From assembly GCF_003815915.1 (NCBI RefSeq), contig NZ_CP033929.1, forward strand, positions 3,162,001 to 3,226,000: a stretch of DNA of 64,000 nt. Direction: 5' to 3'. The DNA comes from Chryseobacterium indoltheticum (GTDB taxonomy: Bacteria > Bacteroidota > Bacteroidia > Flavobacteriales > Weeksellaceae). Under the pieces are notes generated by a model. That model did no database searches, had not been told where the DNA came from, and was given only the letters and a program-made list of their open reading frames with translations. The position numbers and the translations under genes were made by a program. Positions within the stretch are counted from its first letter, which is position 1. The number at the start of each line of letters is the position of its first letter. Of the stretch, positions 16,944 through 25,510 are shown one piece after another.

Positions 16944-17173
16944 GCTACTGCACGAATCCTTTCGTGTGGTTTAACATTATAAGCCAGGCATTTTAAACAA
17001 AAATATGATTTAAGTTTTTAAAAACATCCAGCTAACATACAAAAGCAAAATTGTGAATATAATTCTTGAATAGTGGAACTTATCGTTGCAACTCATCAAT
17101 TATTTTTTTATAAAATAAACTTTTAAGAAAGTGATTAGAAAATAAAAGCCACACGAAAGGATTCGTGCGGCAG
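16944..17173. repeat. 230-bp hairpin-ended repeat, copy C
   Basis: Same length and ends as copy D (gctactgcacgaatccttt to gattcgtgcggcag) and nearly identical inside. It lies between the immunity gene at 17209-18039 and the truncated toxin tail at 16828-16943. Confidence 0.9.
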
Positions 17174-17208
17174 TATGGAAAACTTCTAAGAAATTTCGCT
17201 TTTGAATT

Positions 17209-18039
17209 TTATTTGTTCAAAGCTTTTTCTAAAGCATCGCATCTTTCTTTGAAATAAGCTAAATCTACATCTGGAAATAATTTCGGAAAACGTTTAATAA
17301 CATTCTTCATTTGATGTAAAACGCCTTCTGCCGAATAAGTAAATGTACCATCTTTAAATTTATCACTAAATGGGTGTGGTCCTTCAACATATTTCGCGCC
17401 ATATTCAATAAAAACAGGTTTATAATTACCTAACTTTTGAACAATTTCCTGTGTATCAATATAAAAGTATTGCCAATAGTAAACTGCTTTGCAGTAAATC
17501 ATGGTATTGTAATATTCTTCAAGGCTCATATCCATTTTAAACCAGATACCCGAATCGAAAAAATAAATAGAACACGGATAAACTCCTTCCTCTCGCAATA
17601 TACAGCCATAGGTACCATCATCTCCATGACCTGATTTATGAAAATAATTAAGTTTAGGTAAAAATTCTTTCCAAACGGCTTCTGCTTCGGGTTGTGGGTT
17701 ATTTTTCCAAAAACGGATGTCGTTGTTGTAAATATCCCAGAAATGAGAGGGATAACCTAAAGACTCGAAAAGACCTAAAATGTCAAACCCTCCCCAAAGA
17801 TACTCTTCGTCTGAGTCATTGGTAGTAGAATCCCAATCCAAGATTAAACCATTTATAGTATGATATTGATAATCTTCTTCTGGAAAATCTATTTTCATAA
17901 ATTCTTTAGCATTTGATAAAATCCGTTGGCTAAAAAAAGTTCTATTTTTAATTTTATCAATGTTATTGTTTTCTATATTTATTTTATCATTATTGCAAAT
18001 TTCAAAAATCAGCCCTTCTAATTTCTCTAAGATTTTCAT
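17209..18039 (-). CDS. Immunity-type protein, 276-aa paralogue 2
   Basis: A 276-residue soluble protein closely related to the one at 18392-19222. Shared blocks are LWGGFDIL, RFWKNNPQPEAEAVWKEFLP, SGHGDDGTYGCILREEGVYP, KAVYYWQYFYIDT and RFPKLFPDVDLAYFKERCD. The first 60 residues are the most divergent. I do not recognise the family. The place directly after a toxin tail and the sister copy next door make it an immunity gene by context. No membrane segment or signal is seen. Confidence 0.5.
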   Translation of the reverse strand: MKILEKLEGLIFEICNNDKINIENNNIDKIKNRTFFSQRILSNAKEFMKIDFPEEDYQYHTINGLILDWDSTTNDSDEEYLWGGFDILGLFESLGYPSHFWDIYNNDIRFWKNNPQPEAEAVWKEFLPKLNYFHKSGHGDDGTYGCILREEGVYPCSIYFFDSGIWFKMDMSLEEYYNTMIYCKAVYYWQYFYIDTQEIVQKLGNYKPVFIEYGAKYVEGPHPFSDKFKDGTFTYSAEGVLHQMKNVIKRFPKLFPDVDLAYFKERCDALEKALNK

Positions 18040-18049
18040 AAAACGAGTT

Positions 18050-18126
18050 TTAAAATGTTATTCTATTAGTTTTCTCTAAGGTATCAATGTCATTCAATCC
18101 TGAGTTTAAAATTTCTTTATCCCTCC
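18050..18126 (-). pseudogene. Truncated toxin tail cut by repeat B
   Basis: About 24 codons (DKEILNSGLNDIDTLEKTNR, then ITF and stop) end 10 bp before the immunity start at 18039. The frame is interrupted at the edge of the 230-bp repeat. Confidence 0.5.
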
Positions 18127-18356
18127 GCTACTGCACGAATCCTTTCGTGTGGTTTAACATTATAAGTCAGACATTTTAAACAAAAATATGATTTAAGTTT
18201 TTAAAAACATTCAGCTAACATACAAAAGCAAAATTGTGAAATATAATTCTTGAATAGTGGAACTTATAGTTACAATCATCAATTATATTTTTATAAAATA
18301 AACTTTTAAGAAAGTGATTAGAAAATAAAAGCCGTACGAAAGGATTCGTGCGGCAG
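18127..18356. repeat. 230-bp hairpin-ended repeat, copy B
   Basis: gctactgcacgaatccttt to gattcgtgcggcag. The 3' flank (tatagaaaacttctaagaaatttcgc) is the same as that after copy C, so repeat plus immunity 3' end were duplicated together. Confidence 0.9.
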
Positions 18357-18391
18357 TATAGAAAACTTCTAAGAAATTTCGCTTTTGAATT

Positions 18392-19222
18392 TTATTTGTT
18401 CAAAGCTTTTTCTAAAGTATCGCATCTTTCTTTGAAATAAGCTAAATCTACATCTGGAAATAATTTAGGGAAGCGTTTAATGATGTTTTTCATTTGCAAC
18501 AAAACACCCTCGACTGAAGTAGAAATAGTACCGTCTCTCAGTTTATCATCAAATGCATGTGGCCCTTCCAGATATTGCCCTCCATGCTCTATAAAGACAG
18601 GTTTAAAATTACCTAGTTTCTTTACGATTTCTTCTGTGTCAATGTAAAAATACTGCCAGTAGTAGACCGCCTTACATTGGAGCATGGTATTGTAATATTC
18701 TTCAAGGGTCATATTTAACTCAAACCAAATTCCTGAATCATAAAAATACATAGGACATGGATATACGCCTTCTTCTCGCAATATACAGCCAAAAGTACCA
18801 TCACTGCCATGACCAGACCCGTTGATATAATTCAATTTAGGCAAAAAATCTTTCCAAATAGCCTCAGCTTCAGGCTGTGGATTATTTTCCCAAAAACGAC
18901 GACCTTCATTATAAGGTTCCCAAAAATCAGAAGGGGATGATAATGCAGACGAAAAATTATGAAGCTGAAAACCACCCCAAAGATATGCTTCATCGGATTG
19001 ATCGGTAACTGCGTCCCAATCAAGGCTCAAGGCACCTAAGTCTTCATATTCCCAATCTTTTTCCGGTACTTTTATTTTCATTTCTTCATAAACCTCTTCA
19101 AAATTTCCTTCTGCATCTCTGTATTCAAGTAATTCTCTATTATCTTCTACATTATCTTCCCTAACTATAACAAAGGAATTATTTTTTAAATCAGTAATAA
19201 AATCTTCAAATTTTTCTAACAT
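18392..19222 (-). CDS. Immunity-type protein, 276-aa paralogue 1
   Basis: Paralogue of the 17209-18039 product with the same length and about two-thirds identity. The C-terminal 40 residues are almost identical, the N-terminal 70 are not. Motifs include LWGGFQLHN, WENNPQPEAEAIWKDFLPKL and YYWQYFYIDTEEIV. The family is not recognised. It directly follows a toxin tail (19229-19388) and is bounded by repeats A and B, so it forms a clean repeat-bounded toxin-tail/immunity unit. Confidence 0.5.
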   Translation of the reverse strand: MLEKFEDFITDLKNNSFVIVREDNVEDNRELLEYRDAEGNFEEVYEEMKIKVPEKDWEYEDLGALSLDWDAVTDQSDEAYLWGGFQLHNFSSALSSPSDFWEPYNEGRRFWENNPQPEAEAIWKDFLPKLNYINGSGHGSDGTFGCILREEGVYPCPMYFYDSGIWFELNMTLEEYYNTMLQCKAVYYWQYFYIDTEEIVKKLGNFKPVFIEHGGQYLEGPHAFDDKLRDGTISTSVEGVLLQMKNIIKRFPKLFPDVDLAYFKERCDTLEKALNK

Positions 19223-19228
19223 ATCGTA

Positions 19229-19388
19229 TTATTTAAATTTAAAAGTTACAAGTCGGCTAGTTGTTGTTATACTCATCGTATTAATGTTAGTAATTCCCGC
19301 ATCTCTTTCTGATTCTTTTCCAGTCCGATTCAATGAATAATATCTTGTCATTCTATCTTCAAACAAATCAAAATCCTTAAATGCCCCC
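19229..19388 (-). pseudogene. Truncated toxin tail cut by repeat A
   Basis: A frame of about 52 codons (FKDFDLFEDRMTRYYSLNRT, later TTTSRLVTFKFK) ends 6 bp before the immunity gene. It is open up to the repeat edge and has no plausible start. It is the distal piece of an unknown toxin. Confidence 0.55.
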
Positions 19389-19623
19389 GCTACTGCACGA
19401 ATTCTTTCGTGTGGTTTAACATTATAAGTCAGACATTTTAAACAAAAATATGATTTAAGTTTTTAAAAACATTCAGCTAACATACAAAAGCAAAATTGTG
19501 AAATATAATTCTTGAATCGTGGAACTTATGGTTACAATTCATCAATTATATTTTTATAATGATGAAAACTTTTTGAGAATATGTTGGATAATAAAAAGCC
19601 GCACGAAAGGATTCGTGCGGCAG
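19389..19623. repeat. 235-bp hairpin-ended repeat, copy A
   Basis: The most divergent copy: one change in the left hairpin (attctttcgt) and a different stretch near the right end (atgatgaaaactttttgagaa). The right end has a perfect GCCGCACGAA palindrome. It lies 35 bp past the stop of the Tdi1-like immunity gene. Confidence 0.9.
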
Positions 19624-19658
19624 CGAGAGCCTTTTTATAAAAAATTAATATAAATACT

Positions 19659-20243
19659 TTAACTAAAAGCTTGTGATAATATTTCTAAATTTTCTTTTAA
19701 TTTTACTTTCTGTATATTTCTAATATCTTCATCACCACCAAGAACTAAGGCTGGTACAAACGTTAAACACTCATCTATTTCTACAGGTCCATATTTTTCT
19801 AATGCTGGAATTTCTATCAATCCATATGCCTCGGTCTCTCTATGATACTTACCTCCCGCCAATGTTGTAAAAAATAAGGTGAACTCATAATCAACATATT
19901 TATACTCTTCTGTATGAATATTATAGAAAGCAAGACAAACTTCATCATCTACTTCGCCAATTAAATAAAAGTTTCCCATAGCAGTTTTTGCAAATGGCAT
20001 AATAGATTGATTTTTTAATTTTGGAAATTGCTTCAATTGGATATCATAATCCAATGGATTTATAAAAGAAAAAAAACCTCCTTTAAAAACAGCTTCTCCA
20101 TAGTGTTCTAAATACTCTAAAAGAACATCATTGTCTTTAAAATAACTTAATTGTTTTTCAAATTTTTCTTTTAATAAGGTGACTTCTATTTCGCCAATTG
20201 TTTTAGGTTGTCCTAATACGTTAATAAAACTTTGATGTATCAT
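19659..20243 (-). CDS. GAD-like/Tdi1-type (DUF1851) immunity protein
   Basis: A 194-residue protein that fits the T6SS immunity family Tdi1/DUF1851 from end to end: an N-terminal GAD-like part (LLEYLEHYGEAVFKGGFFSF, then INPLDY), the PFAKTAMGNFYLI block near residue 83, and a C-terminal GPVEIDECLTFVPALVLGGD then LEILSQ. Family members neutralise toxins of polymorphic systems. A broken toxin cassette carrying the cargo junction precedes it by 1 bp. Confidence 0.72.
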   Translation of the reverse strand: MIHQSFINVLGQPKTIGEIEVTLLKEKFEKQLSYFKDNDVLLEYLEHYGEAVFKGGFFSFINPLDYDIQLKQFPKLKNQSIMPFAKTAMGNFYLIGEVDDEVCLAFYNIHTEEYKYVDYEFTLFFTTLAGGKYHRETEAYGLIEIPALEKYGPVEIDECLTFVPALVLGGDEDIRNIQKVKLKENLEILSQAFS

Positions 20244-20244
20244 T

Positions 20245-20527
20245 TTATACTACTTTTAGTGTTACGCTCATCATTAATTTGTCTTTATTAGACTCAGGAG
20301 CTTTGTCATATTGTAATTGTGCATGTTCTTTTAATATTGTAGCTCGTTTTTCATGATCTTCTTTTCGAGGCCATTGCTGTGTACCAATTTGCTTGAGACA
20401 CACCAACTTTGCCTAATTTTGGATCATCTACAAATTCTAACTTTCCACTCGCCAGTAAAACCCAAGGATTAACACTTCCGTAAAGATAAAATTTAAATCC
20501 TTTTACAATAATTTTAGAACGTTGCAT
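20245..20527 (-). pseudogene. Cassette with cargo junction, frameshifted or deleted toxin
   Basis: From ATG 20527 a 58-codon frame reads SKIIVKGFKFYLYGSVNPWV then LLASGKLEFVDDPKLGKVG, matching the cargo junction (FKIVVKGFKFYLYGSVNPWV) and the neighbouring cassette at 24048, and then runs to a stop. The toxin end continues in another frame (RKEDHEKRATILKEHAQ to SVTLKVV) and stops 1 bp before the immunity gene. A deletion or frameshift removed most of the toxin. The ATG follows directly on a terminator T-tract, so it is probably silent. Confidence 0.75.
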
Positions 20528-20532
20528 AAAAA

Positions 20533-20563
20533 ACTCCGCAAAATGATTTATATTTTGCGGAGT
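20533..20563 (-). terminator. Terminator after the 229-aa immunity gene
   Basis: 12-bp perfect stem ACTCCGCAAAAT/ATTTTGCGGAGT followed on the minus strand by TTTTTTATG. It lies 23 bp past the stop at 20586 and abuts the next cassette's junction. Confidence 0.88.
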
Positions 20564-20585
20564 AGATTATAAAGCTAGAATTTAA

Positions 20586-21275
20586 TTATTCTATAATATT
20601 TTTTTTTTCGTCAATCCAATTAACAGGACGAAACCACACACCTTCTCTTTCATTAACTTTTATATTCAATTCTGAAAGACAATCAATAAAATTCTGTGTT
20701 ACAATTGGTAGATTTAAACCGTCTTGAAGTAAAAAAATATCATCTCCCTGCCAACTTTTTTTATATACATTTCTTGAGAGGGGTTTTTCAATATCTTCCC
20801 CTCCTGTTAATTCAGGGTTTCCCATGGATCTTATTCCATCTCGTGATAACATTTTTTTATTGGCTCTACATTTCGGACATTCATTTGGATCAATAATTTT
20901 AAACCATTCATCAATATCTCCCTCTGCTCTTCCAATAATTTCAAAATAATAAAAATTAGGTAATTCTTTTTGATATGCCCCTTTTCCAAATTTACGAATT
21001 CCTCCTCTTTGTTCAGAAAAGGAAGTTTTTATAGGAGTCAGTTCAAATCCCTTAATATTTCTCTCATCTAACTTTTCTTTTAACCGTTGGGAAATGAAAA
21101 ATTGTGCAGATCCACTAATAATATCTTCTCCTCTCCATCTATCAAAAACATAAGTAATATTAGTGTATTGTGTTTTTCTTCTCTTGCAAGATTCACAAAT
21201 AATAACTTCCGTTTTAACTGTATTTGGGCTTAATGCTCCAGTTACTGGCACTCCAAGTAAAAAGTATATTTTCAT
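20586..21275 (-). CDS. Double-CXXC(G) immunity-type protein, second member
   Basis: A 229-residue protein with two zinc-binding-like pairs, CESC near residue 28 and CPKC near 137, then RNVYKKSWQGDDIFLLQDGL, PIVTQNFIDCLSEL and a C-terminal WFRPVNWIDE. The WRGEDIISGSAQFFIS block near residue 48 parallels YEGEDMISASNILIVS in the 206-residue member. It belongs to the double-CXXCG group seen with polymorphic toxins. It follows a degenerate AHH toxin cassette by 15 bp and is inferred to be the immunity gene for the original toxin there. Confidence 0.6.
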   Translation of the reverse strand: MKIYFLLGVPVTGALSPNTVKTEVIICESCKRRKTQYTNITYVFDRWRGEDIISGSAQFFISQRLKEKLDERNIKGFELTPIKTSFSEQRGGIRKFGKGAYQKELPNFYYFEIIGRAEGDIDEWFKIIDPNECPKCRANKKMLSRDGIRSMGNPELTGGEDIEKPLSRNVYKKSWQGDDIFLLQDGLNLPIVTQNFIDCLSELNIKVNEREGVWFRPVNWIDEKKNIIE

Positions 21276-21290
21276 TTTTTATAAATTGAA

Positions 21291-21806
21291 TTATCTCATG
21301 CTATTTCTTATTGACTCTCTTGCTGCGTTACGATATGGATTATTTTGTAACCACTGTTCTGTAAATTCTTCCAATCCATCTTTAGTTAAACTTTGTCCCA
21401 TATCATCTGTATATATCTAAAAGAAGCTTCAAAAAATTCATCGGTATAATTAGCGAAATTAATAAATGAATGAACAATTTGCTGATTTGTCATTTGTGAT
21501 TTACTTAATTCTAACTCTAGTTTTGTTAAATCATCTATGTTAGTTTTTCCAATGTCATCTAGATATTTATAAATTCCGACATTTTCTATGTAATTAAATA
21601 ATCTCTCAGTATATTGTGGATGACTTGCATGAACTCCGTCTTTCAAATGTTCAAATTTGCTACTGAACTGTTTGAGCCATTTTGCGTTTATCTTTCCATT
21701 AAATTTCAAAACCAGCATTTATTGCTTTTTGTATATTAAGTCCACCAACTTTTTGATTTGTTTTCAATACGATTAGAATCAAGTGGTGCGTTTATTCAAA
21801 CTCTTT
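21291..21806 (-). pseudogene. Degenerate AHH nuclease cassette
   Basis: The stretch KEFE-stop-THHLIL aligns with KEFEQAHHLIPIEL of the neighbouring cassette, so the AHH motif is damaged (A to T, with a stop just before). A one-base insertion follows before FNGKINAKWLKQFSSKFEHL and GVHASHPQYTERLF. The frame then continues to WDKV, while the final 36 codons lie in another frame (LTKDGLEEFTEQWLQNNPYR to a stop). At least three lesions make this dead. Confidence 0.75.
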
Positions 21807-21817
21807 TAATTTACAAA

Positions 21818-21847
21818 AAACTCCGCAAATTAAAATTTGCGGAGTTT
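21818..21847 (-). terminator. Terminator after the 227-aa immunity gene
   Basis: 14-bp perfect stem AAACTCCGCAAATT/AATTTGCGGAGTTT with a 2-nt centre (real loop larger), followed on the minus strand by a T-rich tract. It is related in sequence to the hairpin at 20533-20563. Confidence 0.85.
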
Positions 21848-21868
21848 CTATTCAACAGTAGAACCAAT

Positions 21869-22552
21869 TTATTCATTTAGATAAAACTCTATATCTGTCT
21901 CTTCAAACACTATTCCAGTGAGCTTTTCTTCTTCTATTTTTTGTCTGAGAAGTGCTGAACAGTAAATAAGATGTGAATTAGCAAATCTTAGAATATCTGT
22001 ATATTGATTTATATAAGCTTTTTTAGGCAAAATAGTTTTTGTGGCATCATCTAATACAACTTCCCACCCTTTCTCAAATAATTCTTCTTTATTATTGATT
22101 ACAATTTCTTTACCTCCATCACGCCATGAAACAAGGGTTGAATCAACTCTAAAAATAGTTTTAGTATAATCAATATTTTCAGTATCTATTACGTTAAAAA
22201 AATAATAATCTTTAATCAAATTTTTATATTTATATAAACTCGTATTTAGAAACATACAATTTTTAATTATACTATTTTCAAATAGTATTTTCAACTTATT
22301 ACTAATAAAAAAGCCATCTAGAAATAAATAATTACTATTTAGAACATCAGTTAGATTTGCTTCTGCGTTTAAAGCAAAATTATCTATATTAATTTGACTT
22401 GTATCAATAAATCTGTTTTTGCGATTATCATTATATTTTTTAATTTCAGATTCTTTGATTAAACTTTTATTATAAAAGTCGTAAATCTGCGCTTCTTTAC
22501 AACCAGTTTTATCCTGATCTACAGAATAATTTATTCGATAATATTTTAACAT
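21869..22552 (-). CDS. Imm11-like immunity protein
   Basis: A 227-residue soluble protein. The C-terminal pattern YTDILRFANSHLIYCSALLR, then KLTGIVFEE, is like the end of Imm11/DUF1629-type immunity proteins (a YVSxxLKxAI helix followed by a GxxF strand) and is shared with the 213- and 171-residue proteins at 23403 and 24984. The N-terminal half is variable. It follows the frameshifted AHH cassette by 16 bp. The cognate toxin is dead, so it would now protect only against outside toxin (inference). Confidence 0.45.
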   Translation of the reverse strand: MLKYYRINYSVDQDKTGCKEAQIYDFYNKSLIKESEIKKYNDNRKNRFIDTSQINIDNFALNAEANLTDVLNSNYLFLDGFFISNKLKILFENSIIKNCMFLNTSLYKYKNLIKDYYFFNVIDTENIDYTKTIFRVDSTLVSWRDGGKEIVINNKEELFEKGWEVVLDDATKTILPKKAYINQYTDILRFANSHLIYCSALLRQKIEEEKLTGIVFEETDIEFYLNE

Positions 22553-22568
22553 AACTTAATAGAGAATT

Positions 22569-23347
22569 TTAGAATAATTCATTAATTTTTATTGTTGGAT
22601 TTTCTTCTATCTTCTTCAATACTTGTGAGGCTATTTTTTCTAGCATCATCTTAGCTTGACTTTCTGTAATTTCATCAATGCCTTTTCCAGATGTCAGTAA
22701 AATAGACCCAATCATATCCTCAACACCTTTTGTATACTGTGGATGGCTTGCATGTACTCCATTTTTTAGATGCTCGAATTTACTACTAAACTGTTTTAGC
22801 CATTTCGCATTTATCTTTCCATTAAATTCAAAACCTCCTTCTATAGCTTTTTGTATAAACTTACCAACTTTTTCATTGGTTATCAATTCTATTGGAATTA
22901 AGTGGTGAGCCTGTTCAAACTCTTTAGCCAAATGCTTTCCGGCATTTTTAGCAATACTGCTTCTGTTTTTAATAATATCAGCAACTTTTTGACCATATCG
23001 TTTACAGCTTCTTCATAATTAAATGCATCTACACCTCGTATGAGCTGTTGTCTAGCAGAGTCATCAGCTAATTTCAAGAATTCATCTGCATCTTGAGTTC
23101 CATCTTCTATAGCTCTTACAAATTTAGATTTTCTTGTTCCTCTTCCTGTCCCGATAAGGATTCCCTCAATTTGTTCACCTGCTATAGTAGTAAACTCTCC
23201 TTTTTGACCTACTTTTTTACCTCCTTTATTTATTACTTCTTTTACTTCTGTAATTTCACCACTCGCCAGTAAAACCCAAGGATTAACACTTCCATAAAGA
23301 TATAATTTATCATTATGAAGTTTGAGTGTAAGCAACTCATAAAATAA
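22569..23347 (-). pseudogene. AHH nuclease cassette with cargo junction, one-base frameshift
   Basis: The front frame carries the cargo junction KLYLYGSVNPWVLLASGEIT and runs through EEAVNDMVKK. Restoring one A in the run at 22986-22990 gives VADIIKNRSSIAKNAGKHLA directly joined to KEFEQAHHLIPIEL in the second frame, which continues through FNGKINAKWLKQFSSKFEHL and GVHASHPQYTKGVED to the end. AHH and HASHPQY are the catalytic signatures of the AHH HNH-like nuclease group. The module has lost activity by a single slip and could be repaired by gene conversion. Confidence 0.85.
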
Positions 23348-23349
23348 AA

Positions 23350-23378
23350 AAACCGAAACTTTTTTAGAGTTTCGGTTT
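23350..23378 (-). terminator. Terminator after the 213-aa immunity gene
   Basis: 11-bp stem AAACCGAAACT/AGTTTCGGTTT, 7-nt loop, then a T-rich tract on the minus strand, 25 bp past the stop at 23403. The next cassette's junction begins at its foot. Confidence 0.85.
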
Positions 23379-23402
23379 AATTTCATTTTTTAAATTTCTG
23401 TT

Positions 23403-24044
23403 TTATTCTTCAGTATAGAATTCATTCCCTTTAAATTCCTCAAACCATACACCAGAAATATTAGCTTCTTCTATAGCTTTTTTAAGTGATTCTGAAACTA
23501 AAAGGGCTATATTGAAAGGAGAACGAAACAAATCAGGTGTTTCTTTTAAAAATAATTTCACAGGGCGTAAAAACGGAGATCTTTGTTCTTCATTATCTAC
23601 AGAAATTATTTCGCCTGTTTTTAAATCTTTAAATACCGATTTACTAAAATCAACAATTTCATTTACATGTATCAGATGAAGAAAAAAATAAGTATCTTCA
23701 GCCAATTTCTTAGTAAAGTCGTTGTCAGCAGCAATTAACGAACAGTTGTAAAACTGAAAGTTTTTAATGTAAAATTTCAATATTAAGTCTTTAAATTTTT
23801 GATTTACAAAAACACCAATATCTAAATCCGGTAAATATGAACTTAATAAATCCGTTATTTTTGAACCACTTTTAAAAATAAAATTTTCCAAATTGGGAGA
23901 TTTCTCAGGAAAAGATCTCGACGAGAGTATCTCAAAGTTGTTAGGAACTTTAAAATATTTTTGTGGCACATCCAATTGTGGCCAAGTGCCTACAATTTCA
24001 CTTTCTGTTGACAATCTTAAACTATAATAAACTACCTTTCTCAT
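23403..24044 (-). CDS. Imm11-like immunity protein (213 aa)
   Basis: Soluble, alpha/beta. The C-terminal DLFRSPFNIALLVSESLKKA then ISGVWFEEF matches the 227-residue protein's end and the general Imm11 pattern. The N-terminus (YYSLRLSTESEIVGTWPQ) resembles the opening of DUF1629-type proteins. It starts 3 bp after the AHH cassette at 24048. The family call is moderate, while the immunity role is well supported by position. Confidence 0.5.
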   Translation of the reverse strand: MRKVVYYSLRLSTESEIVGTWPQLDVPQKYFKVPNNFEILSSRSFPEKSPNLENFIFKSGSKITDLLSSYLPDLDIGVFVNQKFKDLILKFYIKNFQFYNCSLIAADNDFTKKLAEDTYFFLHLIHVNEIVDFSKSVFKDLKTGEIISVDNEEQRSPFLRPVKLFLKETPDLFRSPFNIALLVSESLKKAIEEANISGVWFEEFKGNEFYTEE

Positions 24045-24047
24045 TAT

Positions 24048-24905
24048 TTAATATTTTTTTAAAAAACTTTCTAATACATCGTTGTATATTGCTTCTGAAT
24101 TTAAATTACCCATTCCATCTCCTTGTCTAAATAAATCATCAACCTTTATTCCTCTCTGTTTAGATAATACATCTAATTCTTTTAGCATTCTTGTAGATAA
24201 TTCTTCTACAAAGCCTTTTGACATAGATTTAGTATAATTAGGAAGATGCATGAATTCATCTGAAAATGATTTCAATATCCTATTAACTGCATCATCATAA
24301 AAAGGATGACTCGCGTGCACTCCGTCAGTTAACCCTAACGATTTACTATACTTTTTAAGATTTATACCATTTACTATAGTATTAATTTCAAATCCTGAAT
24401 CAACAGCATCTCGATATGCTTTACTTTTACCCATAATTGAAATAGAAAGTGCATGATGTGCTTCTTCTCCGAGAGGTGTTTTAAGATTCTTTCTAAGCTG
24501 AGATCTGTTTCTTGCCGCATCTTTTGCCGCCTGAGATATGTTTGGATTGCTGAACCAAGCAGGGTCTTTACTCCCCTTATTAATTATATTTTTTGCATTT
24601 GGAGCTAGATCTAGTTCATCAAATTTAGCTTTTAGTGCATCAACATCATCAGATATTTCAACCAGATCATCAACAAACCTACTAACACCTCCTTTCTCCA
24701 ATGCTTCTTTTGCGCTTTCAGCTCCTTTGGAACTATGACTTCCAACAATGAATGCTTCTTCTGTACCAACTTTTACCTTATCACCAACTTTTCCTAATTT
24801 TGGATCATCTACAAATTCCAACTTTCCACTCGCCAATAAAACCTAAGGATTAACGCTTCCGTAAAGATAAAATTTAAAGCGTTTTGCTAAGCTTTCACCT
24901 AAATT
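24048..24905 (-). pseudogene. AHH nuclease cassette; cargo junction broken by one stop codon
   Basis: Upstream codons NLGESLAKRFKFYLYGSVNP match the cargo (LGENLAKRF and FKFYLYGSVNPW), then the Trp codon of VNPW is TAG at 24843-24845, and the frame goes on VLLASGKLEFVDDPKLGKVG. Read from the TTG at 24836 the toxin part is 262 residues and intact: GSHSSKGAESAKEALEKG, the EEAHHALSISIMG nuclease motif near residue 130 and DGVHASHPFYDDAVNR. The module thus looks complete apart from the junction stop. Whether the TTG start makes free toxin is unknown. Confidence 0.75.
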
Positions 24906-24916
24906 TCAAGATGTTG

Positions 24917-24949
24917 AAACAGCCACAAAAGTAAATTTTGTGGCTGTTT
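24917..24949. terminator. Hairpin after the cargo immunity gene
   Basis: 14-bp perfect stem AAACAGCCACAAAA/TTTTGTGGCTGTTT with a 5-nt loop, between the immunity stop (24984) and the first orphan cassette. The T-tract on the minus strand is short (TTTCAAC). Confidence 0.65.
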
Positions 24950-24983
24950 GGTTAAAAAAAAGACATTTCAAGAATAATTTAAA

Positions 24984-25499
24984 CTAAAAAGTAAATTTTT
25001 CAATAGGAACAAATTCAAAACCTTTTAAGCCATAATTAATCATTTTATCTTTCAAACTCTCATTTATAAATATTCTTGAAAGATTTTTAATAGTAAAAAT
25101 ATCTTCATTAATATCAGTTTTTAATACCATTTTATCTACTCCTCTTATTATCTTATCACTTAAAACGAAAAGTTCCGATTTTTCGTAATCTACGCAATCA
25201 AGTTCAATGTTTATCTTCATCAAGTAAATATTTAATGGTTCGTCAGTATCTTTACTATATATTACAGTGGGAACAAAACTAACATTTTCTCCACATTCTT
25301 TTTTAAAAAACGACATAGCATTATAAGATACTCCAAAACCTCCAAGTGAAATATAATCTGTACTATTTTTACCTTGATAATATATCTTAGAGATTCTTGG
25401 CGTTTTTCCTTCCGACAATAATTCTAATGGTCCCTGTTGCTCAATATTAACGTAAATGTCGTCTTCGTTAATCTCATGTCTTAGCAAATAATAACTCAT
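24984..25499 (-). CDS. Immunity protein of the intact cargo toxin
   Basis: A 171-residue soluble protein beginning 11 bp after the cargo stop. The C-terminal IKNLSRIFINESLKDKMINY then GLKGFEFVPIE is the pattern seen in the 206-residue double-CXXC protein (LYNALIKSEIKGFAPIKV) and the Imm11-like proteins, so these probably share a fold. No cysteine pairs are present. It would bind the AHH nuclease in the producing cell's cytoplasm before loading. Its position makes the immunity role likely, and the family name is uncertain. Confidence 0.55.
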   Translation of the reverse strand: MSYYLLRHEINEDDIYVNIEQQGPLELLSEGKTPRISKIYYQGKNSTDYISLGGFGVSYNAMSFFKKECGENVSFVPTVIYSKDTDEPLNIYLMKINIELDCVDYEKSELFVLSDKIIRGVDKMVLKTDINEDIFTIKNLSRIFINESLKDKMINYGLKGFEFVPIEKFTF

Positions 25500-25510
25500 A
25501 TTTTTTTTTA

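Noticed and set aside
17463..17476. ACTGCAAAGCAGT as another copy of the 13-bp box
   Set aside because: It lies inside the coding sequence of the 276-aa immunity protein, and no -7 element was identified at the right distance.
13925..19623. Integron attC sites for the cassette array
   Set aside because: The repeats are 230 bp with hairpins at both ends, far longer than typical short attC sites, and no integron integrase is in the window.
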